Below are positions 8,237 through 16,620 of a stretch of DNA of 64,000 nt, piece by piece. The notes under the pieces were generated by a model. It was not told the origin of the DNA and ran no database searches. It saw only the letters and a list, made by a program, of their open reading frames with translations. The translations under genes and the position numbers were made by a program. The stretch spans positions 1-64,000 of the forward strand of contig SFCS01000002.1 in assembly GCA_004558485.1 (NCBI GenBank). The letters run 5' to 3'. The stretch comes from Ruminococcus sp. Lineage in GTDB: Bacteria > Bacillota > Clostridia > Oscillospirales > Acutalibacteraceae. Positions within the stretch are counted from its first letter, which is position 1; each line of letters opens with the position of its first letter.

Positions 8237-8276
8237 AAAGCACCGCTGTCGCGTTGGCGACGGCGGTGCTTTTCTT
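8237..8276. terminator. Bidirectional terminator between lexA and mazF
   Basis: AAAGCACCGC (8237-8246) pairs with GCGGTGCTTT (8263-8272), with an inner TGTCGC/GCGACG stem, and a T-rich tail follows. Confidence 0.85.
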
Positions 8277-8286
8277 TGATCGTGCG

Positions 8287-8643
8287 TTATGTAGCACGAT
8301 CATGCAAACCGAAGCTGATCTGCAGCGCCTCATCCACTTTGTTCATGGACAGCTCGTCCAGCCTGCCCATATGCTCTTTCAAGCGGCGTTTATCTATGGT
8401 GCGTATCTGTTCCAACAGCACGATGGAGTCGCGCGATAGTCCGCTGGCTGTGGACTGTACCTCAATATGCGTCGGCAGGTTCGCCTTTTCCCGCTGGCTG
8501 GTGATGGCAGCGGCAATGACGGTCGGACTGAAGCGGTTGCCGATATTGTTTTGCACGATCAGCACGGGACGGATGCCGCCTTGCTCCGAGCCGACGACAG
8601 GACTCAGATCCGCATAGTAGATGTCACCTCTGCGCACGTTCAT
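8287..8643 (-). CDS. MazF/PemK family endoribonuclease toxin, stand-alone
   Basis: A 118-residue protein with the MazF fold signature: RRGDIYYADLSPVVGSEQGG, RPVLIVQNNIGNRFSPT, and TASGLSRDSIVLLEQIRTIDK. It is close in length to Bacillus EndoA (NdoA), which cuts mRNA at short sites. The ATG at 8643 follows GGGAG by eight bases. No antitoxin frame (MazE/NdoAI) lies upstream within the 180 bases before the divergent DUF4364 gene, and none lies downstream before lexA. It therefore looks like an orphan, or its antitoxin is elsewhere. The convergent arrangement with lexA is shared by proximity only. Confidence 0.93.
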   Translation of the reverse strand: MNVRRGDIYYADLSPVVGSEQGGIRPVLIVQNNIGNRFSPTVIAAAITSQREKANLPTHIEVQSTASGLSRDSIVLLEQIRTIDKRRLKEHMGRLDELSMNKVDEALQISFGLHDRAT

Positions 8644-8828
8644 TCCATTCACTCCCACATCTTGTTTGATCGTAGTTTTGCCGTCTTTTTCAGCCCTTAT
8701 GCAGAAAGATTCTCTGCAATATATAATATGGTGAAAGAGCGGTGCGGGTCCGCAAAATTTTTGTTTCTTTTTCGGCGGATATATGATACAATGCAGAGAA
8801 AGAGTCCGATATACAGGGAGAGAGGAAT

Positions 8829-9407
8829 ATGTCAAATGTGTTCACGGCAGGCGTCGCCCCGGGCGGGCTGCGTTCGCTGGAGGAGATACAAATTCTCATT
8901 TGCTATATGCTGTGCAGCATCAAGGAGCCCGTTCCGCGGGAAATGCTGCCGGAGATCATCGCGGGAAACGGCATGGCAAACTTCTTTGATGTTGGTGCGG
9001 CGATGGATGATTTGCTCAAAAAGGGGCTCATTGCCGAGTCCGGCAGCGGAATGCTGACCGCAGCTGCCGGCGGCAGAGAGATCTCCGAGACGCTGTTTCG
9101 TTCGCTGCCGTTCACGCTGCGCGAGCGCTCGGTCAATCTTGCCATACAGCTTTTGTCCCGCGCGCGCTGCCGCAGTCAGAGCAGCGCTGACATTGAAAAA
9201 ACCGACGAGGGCTTTGTGGTGACCTGTCAGCTTCTGGACGGCGGAAAGCCGATGCTGTCCGTGTCGGTGACGACAGCGGATGCGCTGCAGGCGGAGGCTG
9301 TGAAAAAAAGCTTTTTGCAGGATCCTGCCGTTTTATACCGCTCGACGCTTGCCGTGCTCAACGGGCAGTATAAGGACGAGGACGGAAAATTGCGCATTTT
9401 GCTCTGA
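8829..9407 (+). CDS. DUF4364 family protein
   Basis: A 192-residue cytosolic protein of unknown function, matching DUF4364, a family I know from Clostridia. The N-terminal part (about residues 15-90) looks like a winged helix (SLEEIQILICYMLCSIKEPV, MDDLLKKGLIAESGSG, REISETLFRSLPFTLRE). The C-terminal part is beta-rich. GGGAGAGAGGAAT precedes the ATG. A weak -10 (TACAAT at 8787-8792) lies upstream. The next gene begins 15 bases after its stop, so it is likely co-transcribed with pncB and cca. Confidence 0.8.
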   Translation: MSNVFTAGVAPGGLRSLEEIQILICYMLCSIKEPVPREMLPEIIAGNGMANFFDVGAAMDDLLKKGLIAESGSGMLTAAAGGREISETLFRSLPFTLRERSVNLAIQLLSRARCRSQSSADIEKTDEGFVVTCQLLDGGKPMLSVSVTTADALQAEAVKKSFLQDPAVLYRSTLAVLNGQYKDEDGKLRILL

Positions 9408-9422
9408 GAAAGGACTATTGTT

Positions 9423-10886
9423 ATGAACATGCCGCAGACCACTTTATTTGAACGCAACAACCTGACCATGCTGACCGATTTTTATGAGATCACCATGGCA
9501 AACGGCTTTTTTGAGACCGGCAACGCCGACCGCATCGTCTATTTCGATATGTTTTTTCGCCGCATTCCCGATGACGGCGGCTATGCGGTCATGGCGGGTG
9601 TGGAGCAGCTTGTGCAGTATTTGAGCAATCTTTCCTTCACCGACGAGGACATCGCATATCTCGAGAGCAAAAAGATGTTCAATAGGGACTATCTCGAATA
9701 TCTGCGCAACTTCCGTTTTGCCTGCGATGTGTGGGCAGTGCCGGAGGGCATGCCGATCTTTCCGTATGAGCCGATCGTGACGGTGCGCGGGCCCGCCGCA
9801 CAGGCACAGTTCATCGAGACGATGGTGCTGCTCACCGTGAACCATCAGACGCTCATCGCGACAAAAGCCAACCGCATCGTGCGTGCCTCGGAGGGACGCG
9901 CCGTGATGGAGTTCGGCTCACGCCGCGCCCAGGGCTATGACGGCGCGATCTACGGCGCGCGTGCCGCCTATATCGGCGGCTGCATCGGCACGGCATGCAC
10001 CTTAGCCGATCGCGATTTTTCCATTCCCGCGCTCGGCACGATGGCGCATAGCTGGGTGCAGCTGTTTGACAGCGAGCTGGAGGCCTTCAAGGCATATGCC
10101 AAGACCTACCCGCACGCCTGCGTGCTGCTTGTGGACACCTACAATGTGCTGAAATCCGGCGTTCCCAATGCCATTCGCGCCTTTGACGAGGTGCTGAAAC
10201 CGATGGGTATTCGCCCGATGGGTATTCGCATCGACTCCGGCGACATCACCTATCTCAGCAAAAAGGCGCGCAGGATGCTGGATGAGGCGGGCTATCCCGA
10301 CTGTAAGATCACCGCGTCCAACGCGCTCGATGAGTATATCATCCGCGACATGATCCGCCAGGGCGCTTGCATCGACAGCTTCGGCGTCGGCGAGCGCATG
10401 ATCACGGCGGCGAGCGATCCTGTGTTCGGCGGCGTGTATAAGCTGGCGGCGGTGGAGGAAAACGGCAAGATCATTCCGCGCATCAAGGTGAGCGAGAATG
10501 TCGCTAAGATCACCAACCCCTGCTTCAAAAAGCTGTGGCGGCTGTATGACCGCGACACAGGCAAGGCGATCGCCGATGTCATCACGCTGCATGATGAGCA
10601 GATCGACGACACAGCACCCTATGAGATCTTTGATCCCGAGCATGTGTGGAAACGCAAGACCGTCACCAATTTCCGCGCCGTACCGCTGCAAAAGCAGCTT
10701 TTTGCGGGCGGGAGGTGCATGTATGATCTTCCCTCGGCGCAGGAGATCCGCGCTTTCTGCCATGAGCAGGTGAATACCCTTTGGGACGAAGTGCTGCGTT
10801 TTGAAAACCCGCACCGCTATTATGTCGACCTGTCGCAAAAGCTGTGGGACGAAAAGCAGCGTCTGCTTGCCACCTATGGTCACTGA
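9423..10886 (+). CDS. pncB: Nicotinate phosphoribosyltransferase
   Basis: A 487-residue enzyme that joins nicotinate and PRPP to give nicotinate mononucleotide, the entry step of NAD salvage. Visible family features are MLTDFYEITMANGFFE near the N-terminus, EFGSRRAQGYDGAIYGARAAYIGG, the segment IPALGTMAHSWVQ with the conserved histidine, and GIRIDSGDITYLSKKARRML. The C-terminal extension fits the longer Gram-positive form. The start is ATG 9423, preceded by GAAAGGACT. The last 11 bases overlap the start of cca, indicating translational coupling. Confidence 0.97.
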   Translation: MNMPQTTLFERNNLTMLTDFYEITMANGFFETGNADRIVYFDMFFRRIPDDGGYAVMAGVEQLVQYLSNLSFTDEDIAYLESKKMFNRDYLEYLRNFRFACDVWAVPEGMPIFPYEPIVTVRGPAAQAQFIETMVLLTVNHQTLIATKANRIVRASEGRAVMEFGSRRAQGYDGAIYGARAAYIGGCIGTACTLADRDFSIPALGTMAHSWVQLFDSELEAFKAYAKTYPHACVLLVDTYNVLKSGVPNAIRAFDEVLKPMGIRPMGIRIDSGDITYLSKKARRMLDEAGYPDCKITASNALDEYIIRDMIRQGACIDSFGVGERMITAASDPVFGGVYKLAAVEENGKIIPRIKVSENVAKITNPCFKKLWRLYDRDTGKAIADVITLHDEQIDDTAPYEIFDPEHVWKRKTVTNFRAVPLQKQLFAGGRCMYDLPSAQEIRAFCHEQVNTLWDEVLRFENPHRYYVDLSQKLWDEKQRLLATYGH

Positions 10887-12024
10887 GCTGCCGCCGATGC
10901 CCGCCTGTCCGAGAGCGGCGATTGCGCGCCTGAACGCCGCCGGATATGAGGCGTTTGCGGTGGGCGGCTGTGTGCGGGATGCGCTGTTGGGCCTGTCTCC
11001 GAAGGATTGGGACATCGCCACGATGGCGCTGCCGAGAGAAGTGGAGACCGTGTTTGCCGACTGCCGTGTGGTGGAAACGGGGCTGCGGCACGGCACGGTG
11101 ACGGTGCTTTTTGACGGACAACCGCTCGAGATCACCACCTATCGTGTCGACGGCGCTTATGCCGACGGGCGGCATCCCGACGGCGTCATCTTTACGCCGT
11201 CGCTTTCCGAGGACCTCAAACGGCGGGATTTCACCGTGAATGCCATGGCGTGGCATCCCGAAAGCGGACTTTTTGACCCGTTTGACGGCAAAAACGATCT
11301 CCGAAACGGCGTTTTGCGCTGCGTGGGGGAGGCGGCATGCCGCTTTCACGAGGATGCGCTGCGCATCCTGCGCGCGCTGCGCTTTGCGGCGACCTATGGC
11401 TTTGTGGTTGAAAAGGATACCGCTGCCGCTGTCCGCGCGCTTGCCGCACGTCTGCATATGGTCTCGGCAGAGCGGGTGAGAGAGGAGCTTTTCAAGCTCA
11501 TTTGCGGCAGATGGGCCCATCGTGTTCTGCGGGAGTTCCCGACGGTGCTGCCGTTTGAAAACGGTGCGGCGCTGGAGTTGGCGCCGGATGACCTGTGCCT
11601 GCGCTTGGCGCTGCTGCATTTCACACCGGATATGCTGCATGCCCTGAAAACCGACACAGCGACCGCGCGGCGGGTGGAACGCCTGACGACGGGACTTTCG
11701 CTGCCGCTCTCCTGCGAGCGGGTGACACTTTTGCAGGCGTTGAGGCTTATCGGTGAACAGGATCTGCGGCTCGTTCTTTCCGTGCGCGGCTGCGAGGAAG
11801 TGCAAAAAGCACTTGAGGTGCTGTTGGCGGAAGCTCCGTGCTATACCCTGCGGCAGCTTGCCGTGAACGGCAGCGACCTGACGGCGCTGGGACTTTCCGG
11901 CGCCGCTGTCGGCGCAATGCTGCAAAGGCTGCTTTTGGCCGTGATGCGCGGCGACTGCCCGAACGAGCGCGCGCCGCTGCTGCAGCTGGCAGAGAAGGAT
12001 ATAGAAAAAAGCCCTTTCGGATGA
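10876..12024 (+). CDS. cca: CCA tRNA nucleotidyltransferase
   Basis: A 382-residue class II nucleotidyltransferase that adds or repairs the CCA end of tRNAs. The N-terminal catalytic head shows GGCVRDALLGLSPKDWDIAT (about residues 30-49), the RHGTVTV strand and RRDFTVNAMAW. The helical neck and body follow (RFHEDALRILRALRF, ERVREELFKLI). It has no obvious HD domain. The ATG at 10876 lies inside the end of pncB. All three tRNA genes in this window already encode CCA, so here it would chiefly repair. A terminator overlaps its last codons. Confidence 0.93.
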   Translation: MVTELPPMPACPRAAIARLNAAGYEAFAVGGCVRDALLGLSPKDWDIATMALPREVETVFADCRVVETGLRHGTVTVLFDGQPLEITTYRVDGAYADGRHPDGVIFTPSLSEDLKRRDFTVNAMAWHPESGLFDPFDGKNDLRNGVLRCVGEAACRFHEDALRILRALRFAATYGFVVEKDTAAAVRALAARLHMVSAERVREELFKLICGRWAHRVLREFPTVLPFENGAALELAPDDLCLRLALLHFTPDMLHALKTDTATARRVERLTTGLSLPLSCERVTLLQALRLIGEQDLRLVLSVRGCEEVQKALEVLLAEAPCYTLRQLAVNGSDLTALGLSGAAVGAMLQRLLLAVMRGDCPNERAPLLQLAEKDIEKSPFG

Positions 12025-12036
12025 AAGGGCTTTCTC
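12008..12036 (+). terminator. cca terminator
   Basis: AAAGCCCTTTC (12008-12018) pairs with GAAAGGGCTTT (12023-12033). The stem includes the cca stop codon, so the transcript ends very close to the coding end. Confidence 0.75.
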
Positions 12037-12062
12037 ATATCGTTCGGTGAACAGAAGGAAAA

Positions 12063-12159
12063 TTAAATCCACCCATCCGGCATCGAGCCGGATTTCAGCT
12101 CTGCAAAAGATTTCATCATCAAAGATGATTTTTTCCATCCGTCCGGATGGATTTAACTG
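12063..12159. repeat. Array of short hairpin units (A), beside tRNA-Val
   Basis: The stretch carries several small self-complementary units: CATCCGGCATCGAGCCGGAT (partial), CATCATCAAAGATGAT, and CCATCCGTCCGGATGG. Linkers of the ATTTCA/ATTTAACTGAAAAA type join them. The array ends in AACTGAAAAA, which runs directly into the tRNA-Val terminator. Array B at 32159 ends in the same words. No coding frame is credible. Confidence 0.7.
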
Positions 12160-12193
12160 AAAAACGCTTTTGTCAAAAGACAAAAGCGTTTTT
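12160..12193 (-). terminator. tRNA-Val terminator
   Basis: A perfect 15-bp stem (AAAAACGCTTTTGTC, loop AAAA) starts four bases after the tRNA 3' end and finishes in a T tract on the minus strand. Confidence 0.9.
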
Positions 12194-12196
12194 CAA

Positions 12197-12272
12197 TGGT
12201 GGACGTTAACGGACTCGAACCGCTGACCCTTCGCACGTCAAGCGAAAGCTCTACCAGCTGAGCTAAACGTCC
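12197..12272 (-). tRNA. tRNA-Val (GAC)
   Basis: A 76-base cloverleaf on the minus strand. The acceptor GGACGTT pairs with AACGTCC, the D loop is TAGCTCAGCTGGTAGAGC, and the anticodon loop TTGACGT sits on a TTCGC/GCGAA stem. The T loop GGTTCGAGTCC and an encoded CCA end are present. Anticodon GAC reads valine codons. Confidence 0.95.
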
Positions 12273-12292
12273 ATGTTGTGGCAACAGAAAAG

Positions 12293-12321
12293 AGTATACA
12301 GGAAAAGGCGCAAAAAGTCAA
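12293..12321 (-). promoter_or_regulatory. tRNA-Val promoter
   Basis: Minus-strand TTGACT (12316-12321), 17-base spacer, TATACT (12293-12298). Confidence 0.8.
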
Positions 12322-12366
12322 GCACAAATTTTAAAAATGCGATTTTTGCAATTTTAAAAAAATAAC

Positions 12367-12395
12367 TTGCATTTTTTGGCGATTAGGTGTAGTAT
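12367..12395 (+). promoter_or_regulatory. Aminotransferase promoter
   Basis: TTGCAT (12367-12372), 17-base spacer, TAGTAT (12390-12395). The T run after the -35 matches the lexA, rpmE and flippase promoters. Confidence 0.75.
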
Positions 12396-12444
12396 ATGAA
12401 AGGTTTTGAATTTGGTATTGAATTTTCGGAGGCGTAGGTATTTC

Positions 12445-13728
12445 ATGAAGGCATTTTCTGAACAGCCCAAAGAGGCATTAAAGGCGCAGCTTTCGGTACT
12501 TTCGGAGCAATATACGGCATATAAGGCGAAAAAGCTCTCGCTCGATATGTCCCGCGGCAAGCCCTGCCCGGAACAGCTGGCTCTGACGCTGCGTATGCTC
12601 GATTGCGTGAATGAAAAGGACGGCTATTTGACGGAAAACGGCGTGGACACCCGCAACTACGGTCTCCTTGACGGTATTCCGGAGGCAAAGCGTCTGCTTG
12701 CCGCCATGATGGGCGTGCCGGAGGACACGGTGATTGTCGGCGGGAACTCCAGTCTCAATATGATGTTTGACTATATCGCCGGTGCGTTTGCCAAAGGCGT
12801 TTGCGGCGGCAAGCCGTGGCTCATGCAGGGGGAAGTCAAGTTTCTTTGTCCCGTCCCCGGCTATGACCGTCACTTTGCCATCACCGAATTTTTCGGTGCA
12901 AGGCTCGTCTGTGTGCCGATGACCGAGGAAGGCCCCGACATGGATGTCGTCGAGGAATATGTGAAGGATCCGACGGTCAAGGGCATTTGGTGCGTGCCGA
13001 TGTATTCCAATCCCGACGGCATCACCTACTCCGATGAGACGGTGCGGCGTTTTGCCGCGCTGCGTCCGGCGGCAGAGGACTTCCGCATCATGTGGGACAA
13101 CGCCTACTGTGTGCACCATCTGTATGACACGGGCGACCGCCTGCTCAACCTCTATGAGGAGGCGAAAAAACAGCACAACGAGGACATCGTGATCCAGTTC
13201 ACCTCCACCTCGAAGATCAGCTTTCCCGGCTCGGGCATGGCGGCGCTGGCGGCAAGCCCGCGCAATCTCGCCGACATCAAGAGTCGCATGACGGTGCAGA
13301 CGATCGGACACGATAAGCTCAACATGCTGCGCCACACCCGCTTTTTCAAGGATATTGACGGCATCCACGCGCACATGCGCGAGCATGCGGAGATCCTGCG
13401 TCCGAAGTTTGAGCTGGTGCTGCAGGTGCTGTCCGAGCAGCTCGCGGACACCGGCGTTGCACAGTGGCACACCCCGCGCGGCGGCTATTTCATCAGCGTC
13501 AATCTGATGGACGGCTGCGCCAAGGAGGTACACCGTCTTTTGAAGGAGGCGGGCGTGACCATGACGGCGGCGGGTGCCACCTATCCGCACGGCGACGATC
13601 CGCACGACAGCAACCTGCGCATTGCGCCGTCCTTCCCGCCGCTTTCCGAGCTGAAGACGGCGATGGAGCTTTTCTGTATCTGCGCAAAGATCGCCGCCAT
13701 ACGGAAGCTGTTGGAGAAAAATGCATAA
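12445..13728 (+). CDS. PLP-dependent aminotransferase (aspartate aminotransferase-like, MocR-type fold family)
   Basis: A 427-residue fold-type I aminotransferase of the Aminotran_MocR/PF12897 type, a branch best known as aspartate or aminotransferases in Gram-positives. Family features visible are LDMSRGKPCPEQLALTLRM, NYGLLDGIPEAKRLLA, GGNSSLNMM, and TSTSKISFPGSGMAALAAS with the PLP lysine in SKISF. The segment APSFPPLSEL closes the C-terminal domain. The ATG at 12445 has GGAGG 12 bases upstream and a weaker TAGG nearer. It has its own promoter and a terminator that overlaps the secD promoter. The exact substrate cannot be read. Confidence 0.88.
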   Translation: MKAFSEQPKEALKAQLSVLSEQYTAYKAKKLSLDMSRGKPCPEQLALTLRMLDCVNEKDGYLTENGVDTRNYGLLDGIPEAKRLLAAMMGVPEDTVIVGGNSSLNMMFDYIAGAFAKGVCGGKPWLMQGEVKFLCPVPGYDRHFAITEFFGARLVCVPMTEEGPDMDVVEEYVKDPTVKGIWCVPMYSNPDGITYSDETVRRFAALRPAAEDFRIMWDNAYCVHHLYDTGDRLLNLYEEAKKQHNEDIVIQFTSTSKISFPGSGMAALAASPRNLADIKSRMTVQTIGHDKLNMLRHTRFFKDIDGIHAHMREHAEILRPKFELVLQVLSEQLADTGVAQWHTPRGGYFISVNLMDGCAKEVHRLLKEAGVTMTAAGATYPHGDDPHDSNLRIAPSFPPLSELKTAMELFCICAKIAAIRKLLEKNA

Positions 13729-13744
13729 AAACATCGCTTTTTCG

Positions 13745-13777
13745 AAAAAGTCAATGGGTCTCCATTGACTTTTTTTG
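13745..13777 (+). terminator. Aminotransferase terminator
   Basis: AAAAAGTCAATG (13745-13756), six-base loop, CATTGACTTTTT and further T residues. Its descending arm contains the -35 box of the secD promoter. Confidence 0.85.
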
Positions 13778-13793
13778 TATTTTCGTCTATAAT
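13765..13793 (+). promoter_or_regulatory. secD-secF promoter
   Basis: TTGACT (13765-13770), 17-base spacer, TATAAT (13788-13793). The -35 lies inside the terminator of the gene upstream. Confidence 0.85.
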
Positions 13794-13850
13794 AAGTCTA
13801 TTAGCGCAATGCCATCCGGCGTCGCGCGAGATGCATTTGGAGGATGTAGG

Positions 13851-15278
13851 ATGAAGCGTACTTCGAAATCTGTTTTCTTCATCGTGACAGTGCTGATCTT
13901 AGCGCTGGCGTATACGGCGTTTTTCGGCGTGTATACGAAATTCGGTGATCGCACGGACACGGTGATCCGTGGTGCAAAGGACATCCGCTTTGGTATCGAC
14001 ATCCGCGGCGGCGTGGATGCTACATACGGGCCGGTGGATGAGACCATGGATGTGACCGAGTCAAATTTGCAGGGTGTGCAGACGATCATTTCCGAGCGAC
14101 TGATCGCCAATGGCATTACCGACTACGAGATCTATTCCGACCTGAACAATAAGCAGGTCATCGTCCGCTTCCCGTGGAGCAGCGACGAAACCGATTTTGA
14201 CCCGACTGCCGCCATCAAGGAGTTGGGTCAGACCGCGCAGCTGGAGTTCCGCATCGGAAGCGAGAGCACCACCGATGAAAACGGCAACACCGTTCCCAGC
14301 GGCGAGCTGGTGCTGACCGGCAAGGACGTGGAGACCGCACAGGCGGTCTATCAGACCGACGACAAAGGCAATCAGACGCCGGTCGTCAGCCTGAAGCTCA
14401 ACGAGACCGGAAAAACGGCTTTCTCCGACGCGACTGCCAAGCAGGCGGTCAGCAAGGGGACCATTTCTATCTGGCTTGACGGCTCCATGATCTCCAACCC
14501 GACGGTGCAAAATCACATCACCGACGGTCAGGCGGTTATTTCCGGAAGCTTTGAGACCATTGCGGACGCGACCGATCTCGCAAACCTCATCAACTCCGGC
14601 TCGCTGCCCTTCGCCATTGAGGCAAAGAGCTGCGGCACGATCTCGCCCACCATGGGTGAGAAAGCGCTGGACGCGATGCTGCTCGCGGGAATCATCGCTT
14701 TTGTGTTGGTCGCAGTTTACCTCATCGTGAGCTACCGCCTGCCCGGCGTTATCGCCGTTATTGCGCTTATCGGTCAGCTCGCCGGTTCGGTGGCTGCCAT
14801 TTCCGGCTACTTCGGTGTGTTTGACAGCTTTACGCTGACGCTGCCCGGCATTGCCGGTATCGTGCTCTCCATCGGCATCGGTGCGGACGCCAATATCATC
14901 ACGGCGGAGCGCATCAAAGAAGAGCTGCGCCTCGGCAAGACCATCGACGGCGCCATCTATGCCGGTTCGAAAAATTCCTTCTGGTCTATCTTTGACGGCA
15001 ACATTTCGGTCGTGATCGTGGCGGCAGTCCTGATGGGCGTTTTCGGTCCTGCGGACGGTGCGTGGAGCTCGATTCTCACCTTCATTTGCCCGCTTTTGCG
15101 TTTGTTCCCGACCTCGACCACCGGTACGGTGTATTCCTTCGGCTATACGCTGTTCATCGGTGTCATCTTCAACTTTGTTATGGGTGTGTGGGCTTCCCGC
15201 GCGATGCTGCGTTCGGTCTCCCGCTTGAAGTTCCTCCGCAAGCCCTGGCTGTACGGTGGAAAAAAGACCGAGAGATAA
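13851..15278 (+). CDS. secD: Protein translocase subunit SecD
   Basis: A 475-residue membrane protein that works with SecF to pull exported proteins through SecYEG using the proton-motive force. Visible features are an N-terminal transmembrane segment (residues 8-24), the D1 motif GIDIRGGVDATYG, a large periplasmic-type loop, and five more hydrophobic segments in the C-terminal part. The latter include GIVLSIGIGADANIITAERIKEEL, a strongly conserved SecD element. GGAGG precedes the ATG at 13851. YajC is not adjacent. secF follows after 39 bases, so the pair is separate rather than fused as in Bacillus. Confidence 0.96.
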   Translation: MKRTSKSVFFIVTVLILALAYTAFFGVYTKFGDRTDTVIRGAKDIRFGIDIRGGVDATYGPVDETMDVTESNLQGVQTIISERLIANGITDYEIYSDLNNKQVIVRFPWSSDETDFDPTAAIKELGQTAQLEFRIGSESTTDENGNTVPSGELVLTGKDVETAQAVYQTDDKGNQTPVVSLKLNETGKTAFSDATAKQAVSKGTISIWLDGSMISNPTVQNHITDGQAVISGSFETIADATDLANLINSGSLPFAIEAKSCGTISPTMGEKALDAMLLAGIIAFVLVAVYLIVSYRLPGVIAVIALIGQLAGSVAAISGYFGVFDSFTLTLPGIAGIVLSIGIGADANIITAERIKEELRLGKTIDGAIYAGSKNSFWSIFDGNISVVIVAAVLMGVFGPADGAWSSILTFICPLLRLFPTSTTGTVYSFGYTLFIGVIFNFVMGVWASRAMLRSVSRLKFLRKPWLYGGKKTER

Positions 15279-15317
15279 CGCGGCGATTGCCGTATCCGCA
15301 AGGAGGGAGTCAAAAAC

Positions 15318-16250
15318 ATGAAAAAACCGATCAACTTTACGGGACACAGAAAGCTGTATGTGTGCATTTCTCTGTCCATTTTGGCTGTAGCGCTAGTGTT
15401 CAACATCATTTTCGGCACCCAAATGGATATCGCCTTCAAGGGCGGTACGCTGATGCGCTATAGCTTTTCCGGCACGGTGGATATGCAGCAGGTGGAAAAG
15501 ACGGCGCAGGATGTGCTCGGCTCTTCCGCAAAGGCTGTCATCGACACGGTGAACAATACTTCCGTCATCAGCATCTCGCTGACCGACAACATCGACACCG
15601 ACAAGCAGAGGGAGCTCACCGAGAGCCTCGAAAAGGCGCTGCCGGATAACGAAGTGGTGCAGTTCAGCAGCAACAGCCTCAAGGCGTCCATGGGCAGACA
15701 GTTCTTCATCAAATGTCTCGTGACGCTGCTGCTTGCCGCTTTGTTCCTGCTTATTTATGTCGGCTTGCGTTTCCGCAAGATCGGCGGTCTTTCCGCCGGC
15801 TTGTTCGCCCTGCTGACGCTGCTGCACGATCTACTTATCGTGTATGCGACCTTCGTCATTTTCCGCATTCCGCTCAACGATAACTTCATCGCCGTGATGC
15901 TGACGATCCTCGGCTATTCGCTCAACGATACCATCGTTATCTATGACCGTATCCGCGAGAACCGCAAAAAGCTCGATACGAAAACGCCCATCGACGATGT
16001 TGTCAATCTGAGCCTCAATCAGAGCTTCCGTCGGACGCTCAACACCTCCGTCACGACCGCCATTGCGGTGGCGACCATCCTGGTGGTGTCGTTGGTGCTG
16101 CACATGGACTCCATTGTGAGCTTTGCTCTGCCGATGCTGTTCGGCATCGTGTCCGGCTTCTATTCCTCGGTGTGCCTCAGCGCGCCGCTGTGGGCGATCT
16201 GGGTGAACCATAAGGAGGAGCGCCGTCAGGCAGCACTCAAGAAGAAATAA
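15318..16250 (+). CDS. secF: Protein translocase subunit SecF
   Basis: A 310-residue partner of SecD. It has an N-terminal transmembrane segment (about residues 12-32), the motif FKGGTLMRY, a soluble loop, and a C-terminal domain with five hydrophobic segments. That domain includes TILGYSLNDTIVIYDRIRENR and LNQSFRRTLNTSVTT, both characteristic of SecF. The ribosome site AAGGAGGGAG is strong. It is co-transcribed with secD. Confidence 0.96.
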   Translation: MKKPINFTGHRKLYVCISLSILAVALVFNIIFGTQMDIAFKGGTLMRYSFSGTVDMQQVEKTAQDVLGSSAKAVIDTVNNTSVISISLTDNIDTDKQRELTESLEKALPDNEVVQFSSNSLKASMGRQFFIKCLVTLLLAALFLLIYVGLRFRKIGGLSAGLFALLTLLHDLLIVYATFVIFRIPLNDNFIAVMLTILGYSLNDTIVIYDRIRENRKKLDTKTPIDDVVNLSLNQSFRRTLNTSVTTAIAVATILVVSLVLHMDSIVSFALPMLFGIVSGFYSSVCLSAPLWAIWVNHKEERRQAALKKK

Positions 16251-16276
16251 GAATTGCGTACAAACGAAAAAAATTC

Positions 16277-16305
16277 TTGCATTTTTTGCAAGGGTGTGCT
16301 ATAAT
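16277..16305 (+). promoter_or_regulatory. rpmE promoter
   Basis: TTGCAT (16277-16282), 17-base spacer, TATAAT (16300-16305) with a TGC just before the -10. Confidence 0.85.
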
Positions 16306-16334
16306 CCGTATGTTATGCGAAAGAGGTGACATCG

Positions 16335-16544
16335 ATGAAAGAGGCTATCCATCCGAACTATGCACAGACCACAGTGACCTGCGCTTGCGGCAATGTGATC
16401 GAGACAGGTTCAACGAAATCGGATATCCGCGTGGAAATCTGCTCCAAATGCCATCCGTTCTTTACCGGCAAGCAGAAGTTGGTTGACACCGGCGGTCGCG
16501 TTGAACGCTTCAACAAGCGTTTCGGCTTGAAGAACGACAAATAA
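16335..16544 (+). CDS. rpmE: 50S ribosomal protein L31
   Basis: A 69-residue ribosomal protein of the zinc-binding type. The four cysteines are Cys16 and Cys18 (CACGN) and Cys36 and Cys39 (CSKCH). It starts with MKEAIHPNYAQTTVTC, as in the family. The ATG at 16335 follows AAAGAGGTGACATC. It has its own promoter and terminator. Presence of the zinc form suggests that a zinc-free paralogue, if any, lies elsewhere. Confidence 0.98.
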   Translation: MKEAIHPNYAQTTVTCACGNVIETGSTKSDIRVEICSKCHPFFTGKQKLVDTGGRVERFNKRFGLKNDK

Positions 16545-16558
16545 AGCATAGACTTTAG

Positions 16559-16594
16559 GGGGCTGTCGCACATTGTGCAACAGCCCCGTTTTTC
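16559..16594 (+). terminator. rpmE terminator
   Basis: GGGGCTGT pairs with ACAGCCCC around a GCAC/GTGC inner stem and is followed by GTTTTTC. Confidence 0.85.
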
Positions 16595-16620
16595 TTAAAT
16601 GTTGGAAAGGAGGGGGCAGG

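Noticed and set aside
8650..8820. A MazE-type antitoxin gene in front of mazF
   Set aside because: No frame of 60 or more codons with a ribosome site and DNA-binding character exists here; the sequence is promoter-like.
12063..12159. A CRISPR array at the hairpin units
   Set aside because: The spacers are not unique 30-40-base sequences; units are 7-16-base palindromes with variable stems. No cas genes are near.
10663..12183. A 506-codon antisense frame across cca and the end of pncB
   Set aside because: It mirrors GC-rich third positions of the real genes on the other strand, has no ribosome site or promoter, and cca/pncB have clear family motifs.
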